This document shows, in pieces, positions 27,473 to 37,603 of a stretch of 64,000 bases of DNA (position 1 is its first letter; each line of letters starts with the position of its first letter). The notes under the pieces were generated by a model, which ran no database searches, was not told the DNA's origin, and saw only the letters and a list, made by a program, of their open reading frames with translations. The stretch lies in the NCBI GenBank assembly GCA_947499955.1, contig CANMQI010000018.1, forward strand, positions 52,232-116,231, in the 5' to 3' direction. This DNA is from an uncultured Granulosicoccus sp. (GTDB lineage Bacteria > Pseudomonadota > Gammaproteobacteria > Granulosicoccales > Granulosicoccaceae). The position numbers were made by a program, and so were the translations under genes.

Positions 27473-28402
27473 TCATCTGTGGCTCATGAGTTCGCGTGCG
27501 GCGTCCGCATCGCGTGCAATCTGGGCCTTGAGCTCGTCCAGCGAGGCAAATCGCTGTTCGTGGCGCAGTTTGTCGAGAAAATCAATCGCCAGATGATGTC
27601 CGTAGAGTTGTTCGTCAGCATCCAGTAGATGCACTTCGAGCAGCAGTTTGCGTCCGCCGACCGTGGGCCGTTCCCCGAGGTTGGCCACGGCTGCATGGCG
27701 CCTACCGGTGTCCTCGTCGTGTGCCCAGGCTGCAAATACACCACGCAGGACCGGGCGATGAGTGCCCAGCGCCACATTGGCCGTGGGAAAACCGAGCTGG
27801 CGGCCTACCTTGTCACCATGAATGACGCGACCACTGATGCGATAGGGGCGGCCGAGCAGGGTGGCAGCCTCATCCAGCTCGCCATTGTGCAGATGCTGCC
27901 TGATTCGAGTACTGGAAATGCGTTGATTACCAGAAATACAGGTCGGGCTCTGCTGCAGTGTGAATCCGTGCGAGTGCGAAGCGGCTTCCAACAGCTCGAA
28001 GGTCCCGCGTCGCCGATGCCCGAAGCGAAAGTCATCGCCGATGACCATGTGCCGGGTGTGCAGGATGTCGATCAGCACCTTTTCGATAAAATCATCGGCC
28101 GTCTGCGCAGCGAAGTCGTGATCGAAGTCCAGTAGCAGGAGTCGATCCATACCGGAGGCCTTGATGCTTTTATAGCGATCGCGCAGCCCTTGCAGTCGGG
28201 AAGGGGCGGACTGCGTCACGAAATATTCGTGGGGCAAGGGCTCGAAACTGATGACCGTACTCGTCAGCTGGCGTTCCTGTGCGGTGCGGACCACCTCATC
28301 GAACATGGCCTGATGCCCGAGGTGAGCGCCGTCGAAATTGCCGATGGTGATGGCGGTATCGATCGCATCCGGCCAGTTCTTGAGGCCTCGAATCAGTTGC
28401 AT
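27473..28402 (-). CDS. ribF: Bifunctional riboflavin kinase / FAD synthetase
   Basis: RibF phosphorylates riboflavin to FMN and adenylates FMN to FAD. The start at 28402 (MQLIRGLKN, 309 residues) is supported by family N-termini. The N-terminal FAD synthetase domain contains ITIGNFDGAHLGHQ, and IGDDFRFGHRRRGTFELL follows. The C-terminal kinase domain has PYRISGRVIHGDKVGRQLGFPTAN (quoted in part: GRVIHGDKVGRQLGFPTAN). The gene precedes ileS in the murJ-ribF-ileS-lspA-ispH operon. The FMN made here is used by RnfG and RnfD elsewhere in the window. Confidence 0.96.
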   Translation of the reverse strand: MQLIRGLKNWPDAIDTAITIGNFDGAHLGHQAMFDEVVRTAQERQLTSTVISFEPLPHEYFVTQSAPSRLQGLRDRYKSIKASGMDRLLLLDFDHDFAAQTADDFIEKVLIDILHTRHMVIGDDFRFGHRRRGTFELLEAASHSHGFTLQQSPTCISGNQRISSTRIRQHLHNGELDEAATLLGRPYRISGRVIHGDKVGRQLGFPTANVALGTHRPVLRGVFAAWAHDEDTGRRHAAVANLGERPTVGGRKLLLEVHLLDADEQLYGHHLAIDFLDKLRHEQRFASLDELKAQIARDADAARELMSHR

Positions 28403-28433
28403 GGGTTTGCTGTCATGACGGGTGGATGGAGGT

Positions 28434-29987
28434 TCATGGGCTGGCCAGCTGTCTTGGACGAATTCCCGCCAGTAGTAGTCCTGCCGCGTAGACGAGGCCA
28501 CCACCGACGATTATACCGAGGAGAGACCCCAGCCTACCAAGCGCGCCCAATGCCTGCCACTGAATCTGCGTGCACAGTAGCAGCAGGGCTGTCAGTGCGA
28601 TCAGGGCCGGCACACTGCGACGTGCAAATGCCCACACGCCGGGAGAGATCGTATAGATGTCATCGGCCTCGAGCCGTCGATACAGCATGATCGCTTGCTG
28701 CCAGGCGGCCACCGAGCTTGCCAGTGCCAGTCCGGTATGAGGGGCCACAAAGTCCATCCAGATCATTGGCAGCACGAACAGCAGGTTGTAGCCCATATTG
28801 GCAACCAGTGCGATGATGCCGATGCGGACCGGCGTTCGGGTGTTCTGTCGGGCGAAGAAGGCTGGGGCAAAGATCTTGACCAGCAGGAAGGCGGGCAGGC
28901 CGGCGCCATAGGCAATCAGGCTGTAGCTGGCCATGGCGGCATCGCTGGGCTTGAACTCGCCATATCCGAACAGAGTCAGCAGCATCGGCTTGGCCAGAAT
29001 CATGAGTCCGATGGCGGCTGGCAGGCCCAGGATCAGCAGGAGCCGCATGGCCCAGTCCAGTGTTCGACGAAATTCCTCCGGTGTGTTGAGCGAATGTTCG
29101 CGGGAGAGCCTGGGTAGAATGATCGTGGCCAGGGTTACACCCAGCAGACCCAGTGGGAATTCCATCAGCCGATCACTGTAATACAGCCAGCTCAGACTGC
29201 CTGCAGTCAAGAACGAGGCAATGATGGTGTCAAGCAGCAGGTTGATCTGCGCCACCGAGGAACCGAGAATGGCGGGGGCCATGAGTTTCAGAATGCGTCT
29301 GACGCCCGGATGCTTCCAGCCCCAGCGGGGTCGTGGAATCAGGCCGATCTGCCGCAGAAACGGCACTTGCAGGAACAGCTGTACGGCGCCTGCGGCAAAC
29401 ACGCCCCAGGCCAGCGCCACGATGGGGGCCTCGAACATCGGGCTGAAGGTCAGCGCCGCGGCAATCATGCAGATGTTGAGCAGTACCGGCGTGAACGAGG
29501 GCACGGCAAACTTGCCGAAGGTGTTGAGCATGCTGCCGGCATAGGCCACCAGGCTGATGAAGAACAGGTAGGGGAAGGTGATGCGCAGCATGTGGGTGGC
29601 CAGATCGAAACGTTCTGGTTCATCGATGAAGCCCGGTGCGAACAGCATGATCAGCAGCGGGCTGAGCATGACCCCAAGTGTGCTGACAATCAGCAGGATG
29701 ATACTGAGCGTTCCGGATACATGCGCCGCCAGATCGATCAGGGCTTCACGGCTGCGCGTCTCCTTGTACTCGGTAAAGACCGGTACGAAGGCGGTGGCGA
29801 AGGCACCTTCGGCGAACAGTCTGCGCAGAAAGTTGGGTATCTTGAAGGCCACCAGAAAAACGTCGGTTGTGGCGCCTGCGCCAAAGACGATCGCGAGAAC
29901 CTGGTCACGAACAAACCCCAGTACCCTTGAAAGCAAGGTCATCAGGCCCACTATGGTCCCGGATTGAACAAGATTTGCCGGTTTCAT
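28434..29987 (-). CDS. murJ: Lipid II flippase MurJ
   Basis: MurJ (MviN) flips lipid-linked peptidoglycan precursors across the inner membrane. The 517-residue protein is hydrophobic throughout, with about 14 helices. It starts with the family pattern LMTLLSRVLGFVRDQVLA and continues DVFLVAFKIPNFLRRLFAEG and FATAFVPVFTEY, which contain conserved arginines needed for transport. It is the first gene of the operon and is divergent from rpsT across 80 bases. The same order occurs in Pseudomonas. Confidence 0.96.
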   Translation of the reverse strand: MKPANLVQSGTIVGLMTLLSRVLGFVRDQVLAIVFGAGATTDVFLVAFKIPNFLRRLFAEGAFATAFVPVFTEYKETRSREALIDLAAHVSGTLSIILLIVSTLGVMLSPLLIMLFAPGFIDEPERFDLATHMLRITFPYLFFISLVAYAGSMLNTFGKFAVPSFTPVLLNICMIAAALTFSPMFEAPIVALAWGVFAAGAVQLFLQVPFLRQIGLIPRPRWGWKHPGVRRILKLMAPAILGSSVAQINLLLDTIIASFLTAGSLSWLYYSDRLMEFPLGLLGVTLATIILPRLSREHSLNTPEEFRRTLDWAMRLLLILGLPAAIGLMILAKPMLLTLFGYGEFKPSDAAMASYSLIAYGAGLPAFLLVKIFAPAFFARQNTRTPVRIGIIALVANMGYNLLFVLPMIWMDFVAPHTGLALASSVAAWQQAIMLYRRLEADDIYTISPGVWAFARRSVPALIALTALLLLCTQIQWQALGALGRLGSLLGIIVGGGLVYAAGLLLAGIRPRQLASP

Positions 29988-29998
29988 GAAATCTGTCG

Positions 29999-30027
29999 TT
30001 GACGTCTTGCAAAAGGCGGTGGATAAT
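29999..30027 (+). promoter_or_regulatory. Sigma-70 promoter for rpsT
   Basis: TTGACG (29999-30004) and GATAAT (30022-30027) are separated by exactly 17 bases and end 40 bases before the rpsT start codon. Both boxes are near consensus, as expected for a ribosomal-protein gene. Confidence 0.8.
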
Positions 30028-30067
30028 GGGCGGCTGAATTCAGTAATGTCAAGTTAGAGGATAGTCC

Positions 30068-30331
30068 GTGGCAAACACAGCTCAGGCGCGTAAACGCGTC
30101 CGTCAAGCAGAAAAATCTCGTCAACGCAATGCGAGCCAACGCTCCATGATGCGTACGAAGGTCAAAAGAGTCTTTACAGCTCTTGCGTCCGGTGACAAGA
30201 CAGCGGCAGAGGCAGCCTACAAGGAAGCCGTTCCCGTTCTCGATCACATGGCTCGCAAGGGTCTGATTCACAAGAACAAGGCGGCTCGATACAAGAGCCG
30301 TTTCAACGCACAGGTCCGCGCTCTGGCGTAG
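30068..30331 (+). CDS. rpsT: 30S ribosomal protein S20
   Basis: S20 is a basic, helical primary-binding protein of the 30S subunit. The 87-residue protein contains the usual [20 protein letters not shown] and [20 protein letters not shown] stretches. It starts with GTG, preceded by GAGG at good spacing. Non-ATG starts are common for rpsT (TTG in Escherichia coli), where they are tied to autogenous control. It is monocistronic and divergent from murJ. Confidence 0.97.
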   Translation: MANTAQARKRVRQAEKSRQRNASQRSMMRTKVKRVFTALASGDKTAAEAAYKEAVPVLDHMARKGLIHKNKAARYKSRFNAQVRALA

Positions 30332-30337
30332 TCCCTT

Positions 30338-30357
30338 CCGGGGTCGCAAGGCCCCGG
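30338..30357. terminator. Hairpin between convergent rpsT and proB
   Basis: CCGGGG and CCCCGG form a 6-bp GC-only stem around an 8-base loop, 7 bases after the rpsT stop. A second imperfect hairpin (CCTCTGA/TCAGGGG, 30374-30391) lies nearer proB. T-tracts are poor on both strands. Confidence 0.45.
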
Positions 30358-30396
30358 CGTTGTACCTGGCTTGCCTCTGAATCTTCAGGGGCTGAT

Positions 30397-32668
<2,272 letters not shown>

Positions 32669-32692
32669 TTACCGTGGGAGTAACCGAGGGCT

Positions 32693-32962
32693 TCAGCCTT
32701 CAGCGGCTGCCGGGATGATGTCAATGAATTTGCGGTTGTTGGCGCCGCGAACATTGAAAGTCACAACACCGTCAGTCTTGGCGAAGATCGTGTGGTCCTT
32801 GCCGATGCCGGTGTTGACGCCCGCGTGGAAACGAGTGCCGCGCTGACGAACGATGATGTTGCCGGCTACTGCGTTCTCACCGCCGAACATTTTCACGCCC
32901 AGACGTTTGGATTCTGAATCGCGACCGTTGCGAGTACTACCGCCTGCTTTCTTGTGTGCCAT
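32693..32962 (-). CDS. rpmA: 50S ribosomal protein L27
   Basis: L27 lies near the peptidyl-transferase centre of the ribosome. The 89-residue protein begins directly with [20 protein letters not shown], the Gram-negative form without the cleaved N-terminal extension seen in Firmicutes. It contains [19 protein letters not shown]. It follows rplU after 37 bases and is followed by a strong terminator. Confidence 0.98.
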   Translation of the reverse strand: MAHKKAGGSTRNGRDSESKRLGVKMFGGENAVAGNIIVRQRGTRFHAGVNTGIGKDHTIFAKTDGVVTFNVRGANNRKFIDIIPAAAEG

Positions 32963-32999
32963 GACTGATTACCTGACTGGATTCTGTACGAAGGGCTGT

Positions 33000-33314
33000 T
33001 TAGCCGGCGTTGATGCCGGTGATCTGCAGCTCAGTGTAGTTCTGACGATGTCCTGCCTGCTTGCGATGATGCTTGCGGCGACGGAACTTGATGATCTTGA
33101 CTTTGGTGCCACGGCCATGAGACAGCACTTTTGCGCTGACTGAGGCGTTGGCGACCAGGGGTGCGCCTACGTTGACGGATTCGCCACTGCCGACCATCAA
33201 CACTTCGTCCAATGTGACGTCGCTGCCGGCTTCCGCCTGAATGGTTTCGACCTTGAGACGGTCACCTTCGCTTACTCGGTACTGCTTGCCACCGGTTTTG
33301 ACTACCGCGTACAT
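33000..33314 (-). CDS. rplU: 50S ribosomal protein L21
   Basis: L21 binds 23S rRNA in the large subunit. The 104-residue protein starts at 33314 ([18 protein letters not shown]) and ends with [20 protein letters not shown] followed by ITGINAG. It is the first gene of rplU-rpmA, with a good promoter about 85 bases upstream. In Pseudomonas and Escherichia coli rplU is divergent from and adjacent to ispB. Here about 3 kb with an ABC cassette lies between them. Confidence 0.98.
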   Translation of the reverse strand: MYAVVKTGGKQYRVSEGDRLKVETIQAEAGSDVTLDEVLMVGSGESVNVGAPLVANASVSAKVLSHGRGTKVKIIKFRRRKHHRKQAGHRQNYTELQITGINAG

Positions 33315-33398
33315 GATTACTGGTCCTGAAACTGGGGCCCAAACTGACATCGGGCTCTTTGCGCAATGATATGCGGTATCTACCGCGAACAGCCCGCT

Positions 33399-33428
33399 AC
33401 TATACCTGCAGACTATTGGATTCGTCAA
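33399..33428 (-). promoter_or_regulatory. Sigma-70 promoter for rplU-rpmA
   Basis: On the minus strand TTGACG (33428-33423) and TATAGT (33404-33399) are separated by 18 bases, giving an expected start about 75 bases before the rplU ATG. Both boxes are near consensus. Confidence 0.75.
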
Positions 33429-33571
33429 GCATGAGAGATGCACAAAGTGTGCAATCTGACAAGCCCCGAATCGAAATCCGTTGGATTTGCCCGATAACTG
33501 CGAACAATCAGCTCTCTGTCGACGGCGCCATCGAGGCCGCTAAGGTACCTTGATGCCGCCTTCCGCCTTTT

Positions 33572-34459
33572 TCAACTGCGCCAGACGAGCAACATGCGTT
33601 CAATCCAGCCAATCATGCTGCTGATCACAACTCCGAGCACGGACAGGATCACCACGCCGGCAAACAGTCTTTCCAGGTCGTACAAGGAGCCGGCTTCGAG
33701 GATGTAGGCTCCAATGCCATATTCGGCGCCCAGCATTTCTGCCGCCACCAGCAGGATGATGGCAATGGCCAGGCTGACTCTCAAGCCTGACAGAATGCCG
33801 GGCATGGCGCCCGGTACGATGATCTTGCGCACGATCGAAAACCAGCTCAGCCCGAAACTCTGGCCCATGCGCACCAGAGTGCGATCGACGTTGTCCACCG
33901 CGGCATAGGTTGCCACGACTGTCGGGGTGAAGGTGCCGAAGGCAATCAGGGCGTACTTGGAAGACTCGTCAATACCGAACCAGATCACGAACAATGGCAG
34001 CAGGGCAATCTTGGGTATCGGAAACAGGGCCGCCACCAGTGGTACCAAGCCGGCGCGCACCAGCGAAAACAGGCCGATGAGTATGCCGACAGCCACACCC
34101 GCAGTGATGCCGAACAGGGCGCCGACCAGCAGTCGACTCAGAGAGGGCAGAAGATGCTTCCACAACAGGCCGCTGCTCCACAGCTGTTGGAAGGTTGCGA
34201 GCACGTCAGATGGTCGGGGCAGGGTCAGGTTGGATATATGACCCTGACGACTGCCCCATTCGATACCGAGCAGTAGCACGGCGAATACCAGCAGGGCGAT
34301 GCCGCGCACGGGTCTGGGGGAAAAGCCGCCGCCGCGAAAAGGCACATCAACCTCGGAACTCTGCCGATTGCCGTCGATCGGCATCGGGGGGTTCTCGCGA
34401 GTGCCGAGCGCGGACTTGCTCTGCGCCGTGTCTATCGGCTTGTTCGGGCTGCTGTTCAT
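33572..34459 (-). CDS. ABC permease of the taurine/nitrate/sulfonate (SsuC/TauC) type
   Basis: The 295-residue protein has a polar N-terminal stretch of about 50 residues, then six membrane helices. The EAA-like loop (DRTLVRMGQSFGLSWFSIVRK, quoted in part as GQSFGLSWFSIVRKIIVPGA) and the preceding PIPKIALLPLFVIWFGIDE are the standard SsuC/TauC/ThiX pattern. It should form the channel for the binding protein and ATPase encoded just upstream on the same strand. The substrate cannot be decided: sulfonates, nitrate, pyrimidine precursors and others share this family. Confidence 0.9.
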   Translation of the reverse strand: MNSSPNKPIDTAQSKSALGTRENPPMPIDGNRQSSEVDVPFRGGGFSPRPVRGIALLVFAVLLLGIEWGSRQGHISNLTLPRPSDVLATFQQLWSSGLLWKHLLPSLSRLLVGALFGITAGVAVGILIGLFSLVRAGLVPLVAALFPIPKIALLPLFVIWFGIDESSKYALIAFGTFTPTVVATYAAVDNVDRTLVRMGQSFGLSWFSIVRKIIVPGAMPGILSGLRVSLAIAIILLVAAEMLGAEYGIGAYILEAGSLYDLERLFAGVVILSVLGVVISSMIGWIERMLLVWRS

Positions 34460-34490
34460 GGGAATTGCCAGGGTTGCAGGGCTCGGTTGA

Positions 34491-35258
34491 TCACGATGTC
34501 AGTAGCTCCCGCTCTGCCTGTTCCGCTTCATCGCGCATCATCTGCCACAGCTGTTGTCGAATCGTTTCCAGTTCCATGCTGTTCTGGCTTCTGTCGATCA
34601 GTGCCTGCTCGATGGTGACAGTTTCGAAAATGCGCCCCGGTCGACGCGACAGTACGACGATTTCATGGCCCAGGCGAACGGCTTCGGACAGATTGTGTGT
34701 CACATAAACGCCGGTAAACGGTTCGCTGGTCCATAGCTGTACCAGGTCATCCAGCAACAGTTCACGCGTCTGGCTGTCCAGTGCTGACAAGGGTTCGTCC
34801 ATCAGCAGGACGGCAGGGTTGACTGCCAGGGCTCTGGCGATGGCCACACGTTGCTTCATGCCGCCGGACAGTTGTCGTGGCAGGGCGCGGCGGAAGTCGC
34901 TCATGCGGGTGCGCTGCAACACGTCATCGATGATCTGCTGCTCTCTGGAGGCCGACAGCGAGTGATCTTCGAGCACCAGGCTGATGTTCTCCTCCACGCT
35001 TCGCCATGGCAGCAAGGCAAAGTCCTGAAATACATAGGTCAGAGGGTTGAGGCATCCCGACGGTGCCTGCCCCTGCAGCGTGATGGATCCGGAGCTGGGT
35101 TTTTCCAGGCCGCCCATCAGACGCAACAGTGTCGATTTCCCGCAGCCCGAGGGGCCGACCAGGCACAGGATGCGCCCGGCTTCGACCTTCAGATCGATAT
35201 CCTGAAGGACAGTTGTCTTGTCATACGCATGGCTGACGCCACGCAGTTGCAGTTGCAT
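34491..35258 (-). CDS. ABC ATPase of the taurine/nitrate/sulfonate (SsuB/TauB) type
   Basis: This cytoplasmic ATPase powers the importer. The 255-residue protein has Walker A GPSGCGKST (35-43), Q-loop YVFQDFALLPW, signature LSGGMKQR (130-137), Walker B LLMDEP (151-156) and the H-loop VTHNLSEAVRLGHE. The Q-loop ending LLPW is typical of the SsuB/TauB group. It lies between the binding-protein gene (89 bases upstream) and the permease gene (31 bases downstream). Confidence 0.93.
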   Translation of the reverse strand: MQLQLRGVSHAYDKTTVLQDIDLKVEAGRILCLVGPSGCGKSTLLRLMGGLEKPSSGSITLQGQAPSGCLNPLTYVFQDFALLPWRSVEENISLVLEDHSLSASREQQIIDDVLQRTRMSDFRRALPRQLSGGMKQRVAIARALAVNPAVLLMDEPLSALDSQTRELLLDDLVQLWTSEPFTGVYVTHNLSEAVRLGHEIVVLSRRPGRIFETVTIEQALIDRSQNSMELETIRQQLWQMMRDEAEQAERELLTS

Positions 35259-35347
35259 GCGGTCCTGCTGTGCTGTTGAGGCGGTGGAGCGAGTCCGGAT
35301 GTCACCATCACATCCGGGCCGGGCTGTTGGTCCTTGCGGGGTCAGGC

Positions 35348-36373
35348 CTACTTGCCGATGATGGCAACGTAGGAGGCGTCGACCACGGTATCGACGGTCA
35401 CGGAATCCTTGACCAGTCCTTCCGACTTGAACCAGTCGATCTGGTCCTTGATGGACGTCAGGTTCATGGCAGCGCCTTCATTGATGCGCATGGCGCCATT
35501 GATGATGCTCGGCGCAGCCTTCTCGTAGTCCCGGTCGGTGTAGACGTATTTGTGAATCAGTCGAACCATATCGTCCCGCGCGTCATCGCCGGCCGTCTTG
35601 TCTACCAGAGCTGCATTGAAATCTGCCGCACCTTTGGATAGGGCTGACAGAAAGGCGATGTTGCGTTCGGTCTCTTCACTGGCACCACTGGCGGAGGTGA
35701 ATACGGTGGTCACCTGATAGTCGGGCAGGTAGTCAGCCACGGACCCGATGATCTTCACGGCGCCGGCATCAGCCAGTGGCTTGGCAATGTGTGGCACGAT
35801 CGACCAGGCATCGATCTGCCCGGATTTGATGGCGCCGATGATGGCTCCGGTTTTCTGCAGAGGCTTGAACTTCACATTGACGCCTTCTGCCGCCGCAATC
35901 TTCGAGCCCATGTAGTGGAAGGATGAGCCTGCCTGGGTCGTGCCGAAGCTGCGTCCTTCGAGATGGGCCGGGGCGGTCAAGCCCGCTTCGAAAGCGGCAT
36001 TGGACGCCAGAATCTGCTGCCCGTAGATGCCGGGTTCTTCCGACAGGGCGCCACCAATGACTTTTATCGCGCCTTTTTCTGCCAGCGAGATCAGGCCGCC
36101 GGAGATGGCCGTGACCGCGTAATCAGCATCTCCCGAGGCAATGGCGACGGCCATCGGCTGAGCCGCCTGGAAGAATCTGAAGTCGACATCGAAGCCGGCT
36201 TCCTCGAAATACCCACGTTCAAACGCCACGAAACTGGCGGCATGGCTGGTGAAGCGCAGAGCGCCGACACTGATGCGAGTACGGCTTTGTCCGATGGCAG
36301 GCAGGCCGAACAGGCTGGTGGCGGCAGTAGCGCCCATGATGCCAAGGGCTCTTCGGCGGCTGATAGGGCTCAT
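35348..36373 (-). CDS. Tat-exported solute-binding protein, NMT1/SsuA type
   Basis: The start at 36373 (MSPISRRRALG, 341 residues) has AAGGA eight bases upstream. The N-terminus has a twin-arginine motif, SRRRALG, followed by a hydrophobic stretch ending LPAIGQS, so export by Tat is likely. The mature protein is an NMT1/SsuA-like periplasmic binding protein (FVAFERGYFEEAGFDVDF, GTTQAGSSFHYMGSKIAAAE, IKSGQIDAWSIVPHIAKPL). It heads a complete three-gene importer. Tat export suggests folding before export or simply lineage habit. The ligand is unknown. Confidence 0.9.
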   Translation of the reverse strand: MSPISRRRALGIMGATAATSLFGLPAIGQSRTRISVGALRFTSHAASFVAFERGYFEEAGFDVDFRFFQAAQPMAVAIASGDADYAVTAISGGLISLAEKGAIKVIGGALSEEPGIYGQQILASNAAFEAGLTAPAHLEGRSFGTTQAGSSFHYMGSKIAAAEGVNVKFKPLQKTGAIIGAIKSGQIDAWSIVPHIAKPLADAGAVKIIGSVADYLPDYQVTTVFTSASGASEETERNIAFLSALSKGAADFNAALVDKTAGDDARDDMVRLIHKYVYTDRDYEKAAPSIINGAMRINEGAAMNLTSIKDQIDWFKSEGLVKDSVTVDTVVDASYVAIIGK

Positions 36374-36478
36374 ACACTGTATCCTTGCAAGATTGTCGCG
36401 GACTATTGTAGCGCCCAATAGTTGATTGCCTGACGCGAACTTGCCAGTATTGAGGGCGCGCATCACACATTCCGATTC

Positions 36479-37486
36479 ATGAACTCTTCCGCTACACAAC
36501 TGATGACCTTGTCGATTGAAGACAGCCAGGCCCTGATTGCCTCCGGCATGAGCCGGGTAGATGAGCTGATACGCCAGCGCCTGGCCTCCGAGGTGGTGCT
36601 GATCAACCAGTTGTCCAGCTACATCATCGGTAGCGGCGGCAAGCGGCTGCGCCCGCAGATGGTGTTGCTGGCCGCCGGTGCCTGTGGTCTTGACCCTGAT
36701 ACCGAGTCGCAACCGGTGACCGTGGCGGCCATCATCGAGTTCATTCATACAGCGACCTTGTTGCATGACGACGTGGTCGATGCCTCTGAACTGCGTCGGG
36801 GGCGAGATACTGCCAATTCCGTGTGGGGCAACGAGGCTGCTGTGCTGGTGGGCGATTTCCTGTATTCGCGCTCCTTCGAGATGATGGTCGACGTGCAGAA
36901 CCTTGAAGTGATGAGTATTCTGGCCTCAACCACCAATCGCATTGCCGAAGGTGAGGTCATGCAGCTGCTGAATGTGCGGGAGCCGGGTATCACCGAGGCG
37001 CAGTACATTCAGGTCATCGAAGCCAAGACGGCGAGATTGTTTCAGGCGGCCACCGAGCTGGGTGCCGTGTTGGCGGGAGAATCCGTGCAGATCCAGAAGG
37101 CGCTGGCCAGCTACGGCATGCATCTGGGCACCGCTTTCCAGATTGTCGATGATGTGCTGGACTACAAGAGCGATAGCGACACCATGGGCAAGAACATCGG
37201 CGATGATCTGGCTGAGGGCAAGACAACGCTGCCGCTGATCTATGCCATGCGTGACGGTACTGACGCTCAGGCGGCCATCATTGCCGAGACCATTCGTGAA
37301 GGTGGTCTTGAACGCCTGTCCGAGGTGCTGGAGATCATCAAGCAGACCGATGCGCTGGAAAAATCGGTGAGTCGGGCGCACGAGTCTGCCAGTAGTGCCA
37401 TGGAAGCGTTGAGCGGTTTGCCTGCTTCACGCTACCGGGATGCATTGGAGCAGATTGCCCGTTATTCGGTTGAACGCAGTTACTGA
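36479..37486 (+). CDS. ispB: Octaprenyl-type polyprenyl diphosphate synthase
   Basis: IspB extends farnesyl diphosphate with IPP to the C40 side chain of ubiquinone. The 335-residue protein has the first Asp-rich motif DDVVD at 97-101 (after TATLLH), the second in FQIVDDVLDYKSD, and GKRLRPQMVLLAA near the N-terminus. Chain length cannot be read exactly from sequence. It is divergent from the NMT1-type binding-protein gene. The substrate IPP depends on IspH, encoded in the same window. Confidence 0.95.
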   Translation: MNSSATQLMTLSIEDSQALIASGMSRVDELIRQRLASEVVLINQLSSYIIGSGGKRLRPQMVLLAAGACGLDPDTESQPVTVAAIIEFIHTATLLHDDVVDASELRRGRDTANSVWGNEAAVLVGDFLYSRSFEMMVDVQNLEVMSILASTTNRIAEGEVMQLLNVREPGITEAQYIQVIEAKTARLFQAATELGAVLAGESVQIQKALASYGMHLGTAFQIVDDVLDYKSDSDTMGKNIGDDLAEGKTTLPLIYAMRDGTDAQAAIIAETIREGGLERLSEVLEIIKQTDALEKSVSRAHESASSAMEALSGLPASRYRDALEQIARYSVERSY

Positions 37487-37603
37487 ATTCTGCCGGTATC
37501 CCGTCACACAAGGATCGATGGAAAGCACCACGAACTGAAGGCGGGCTACTTTCCACTCGATGAGTGGCGGTGGCAAGCGTCACGATCTGCAGGCGCAACT
37601 GCT

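Noticed and set aside
37487..37603. tRNA gene after ispB
   Set aside because: No acceptor stem, anticodon loop or T-loop pattern could be formed; no tRNA was found anywhere in the window.
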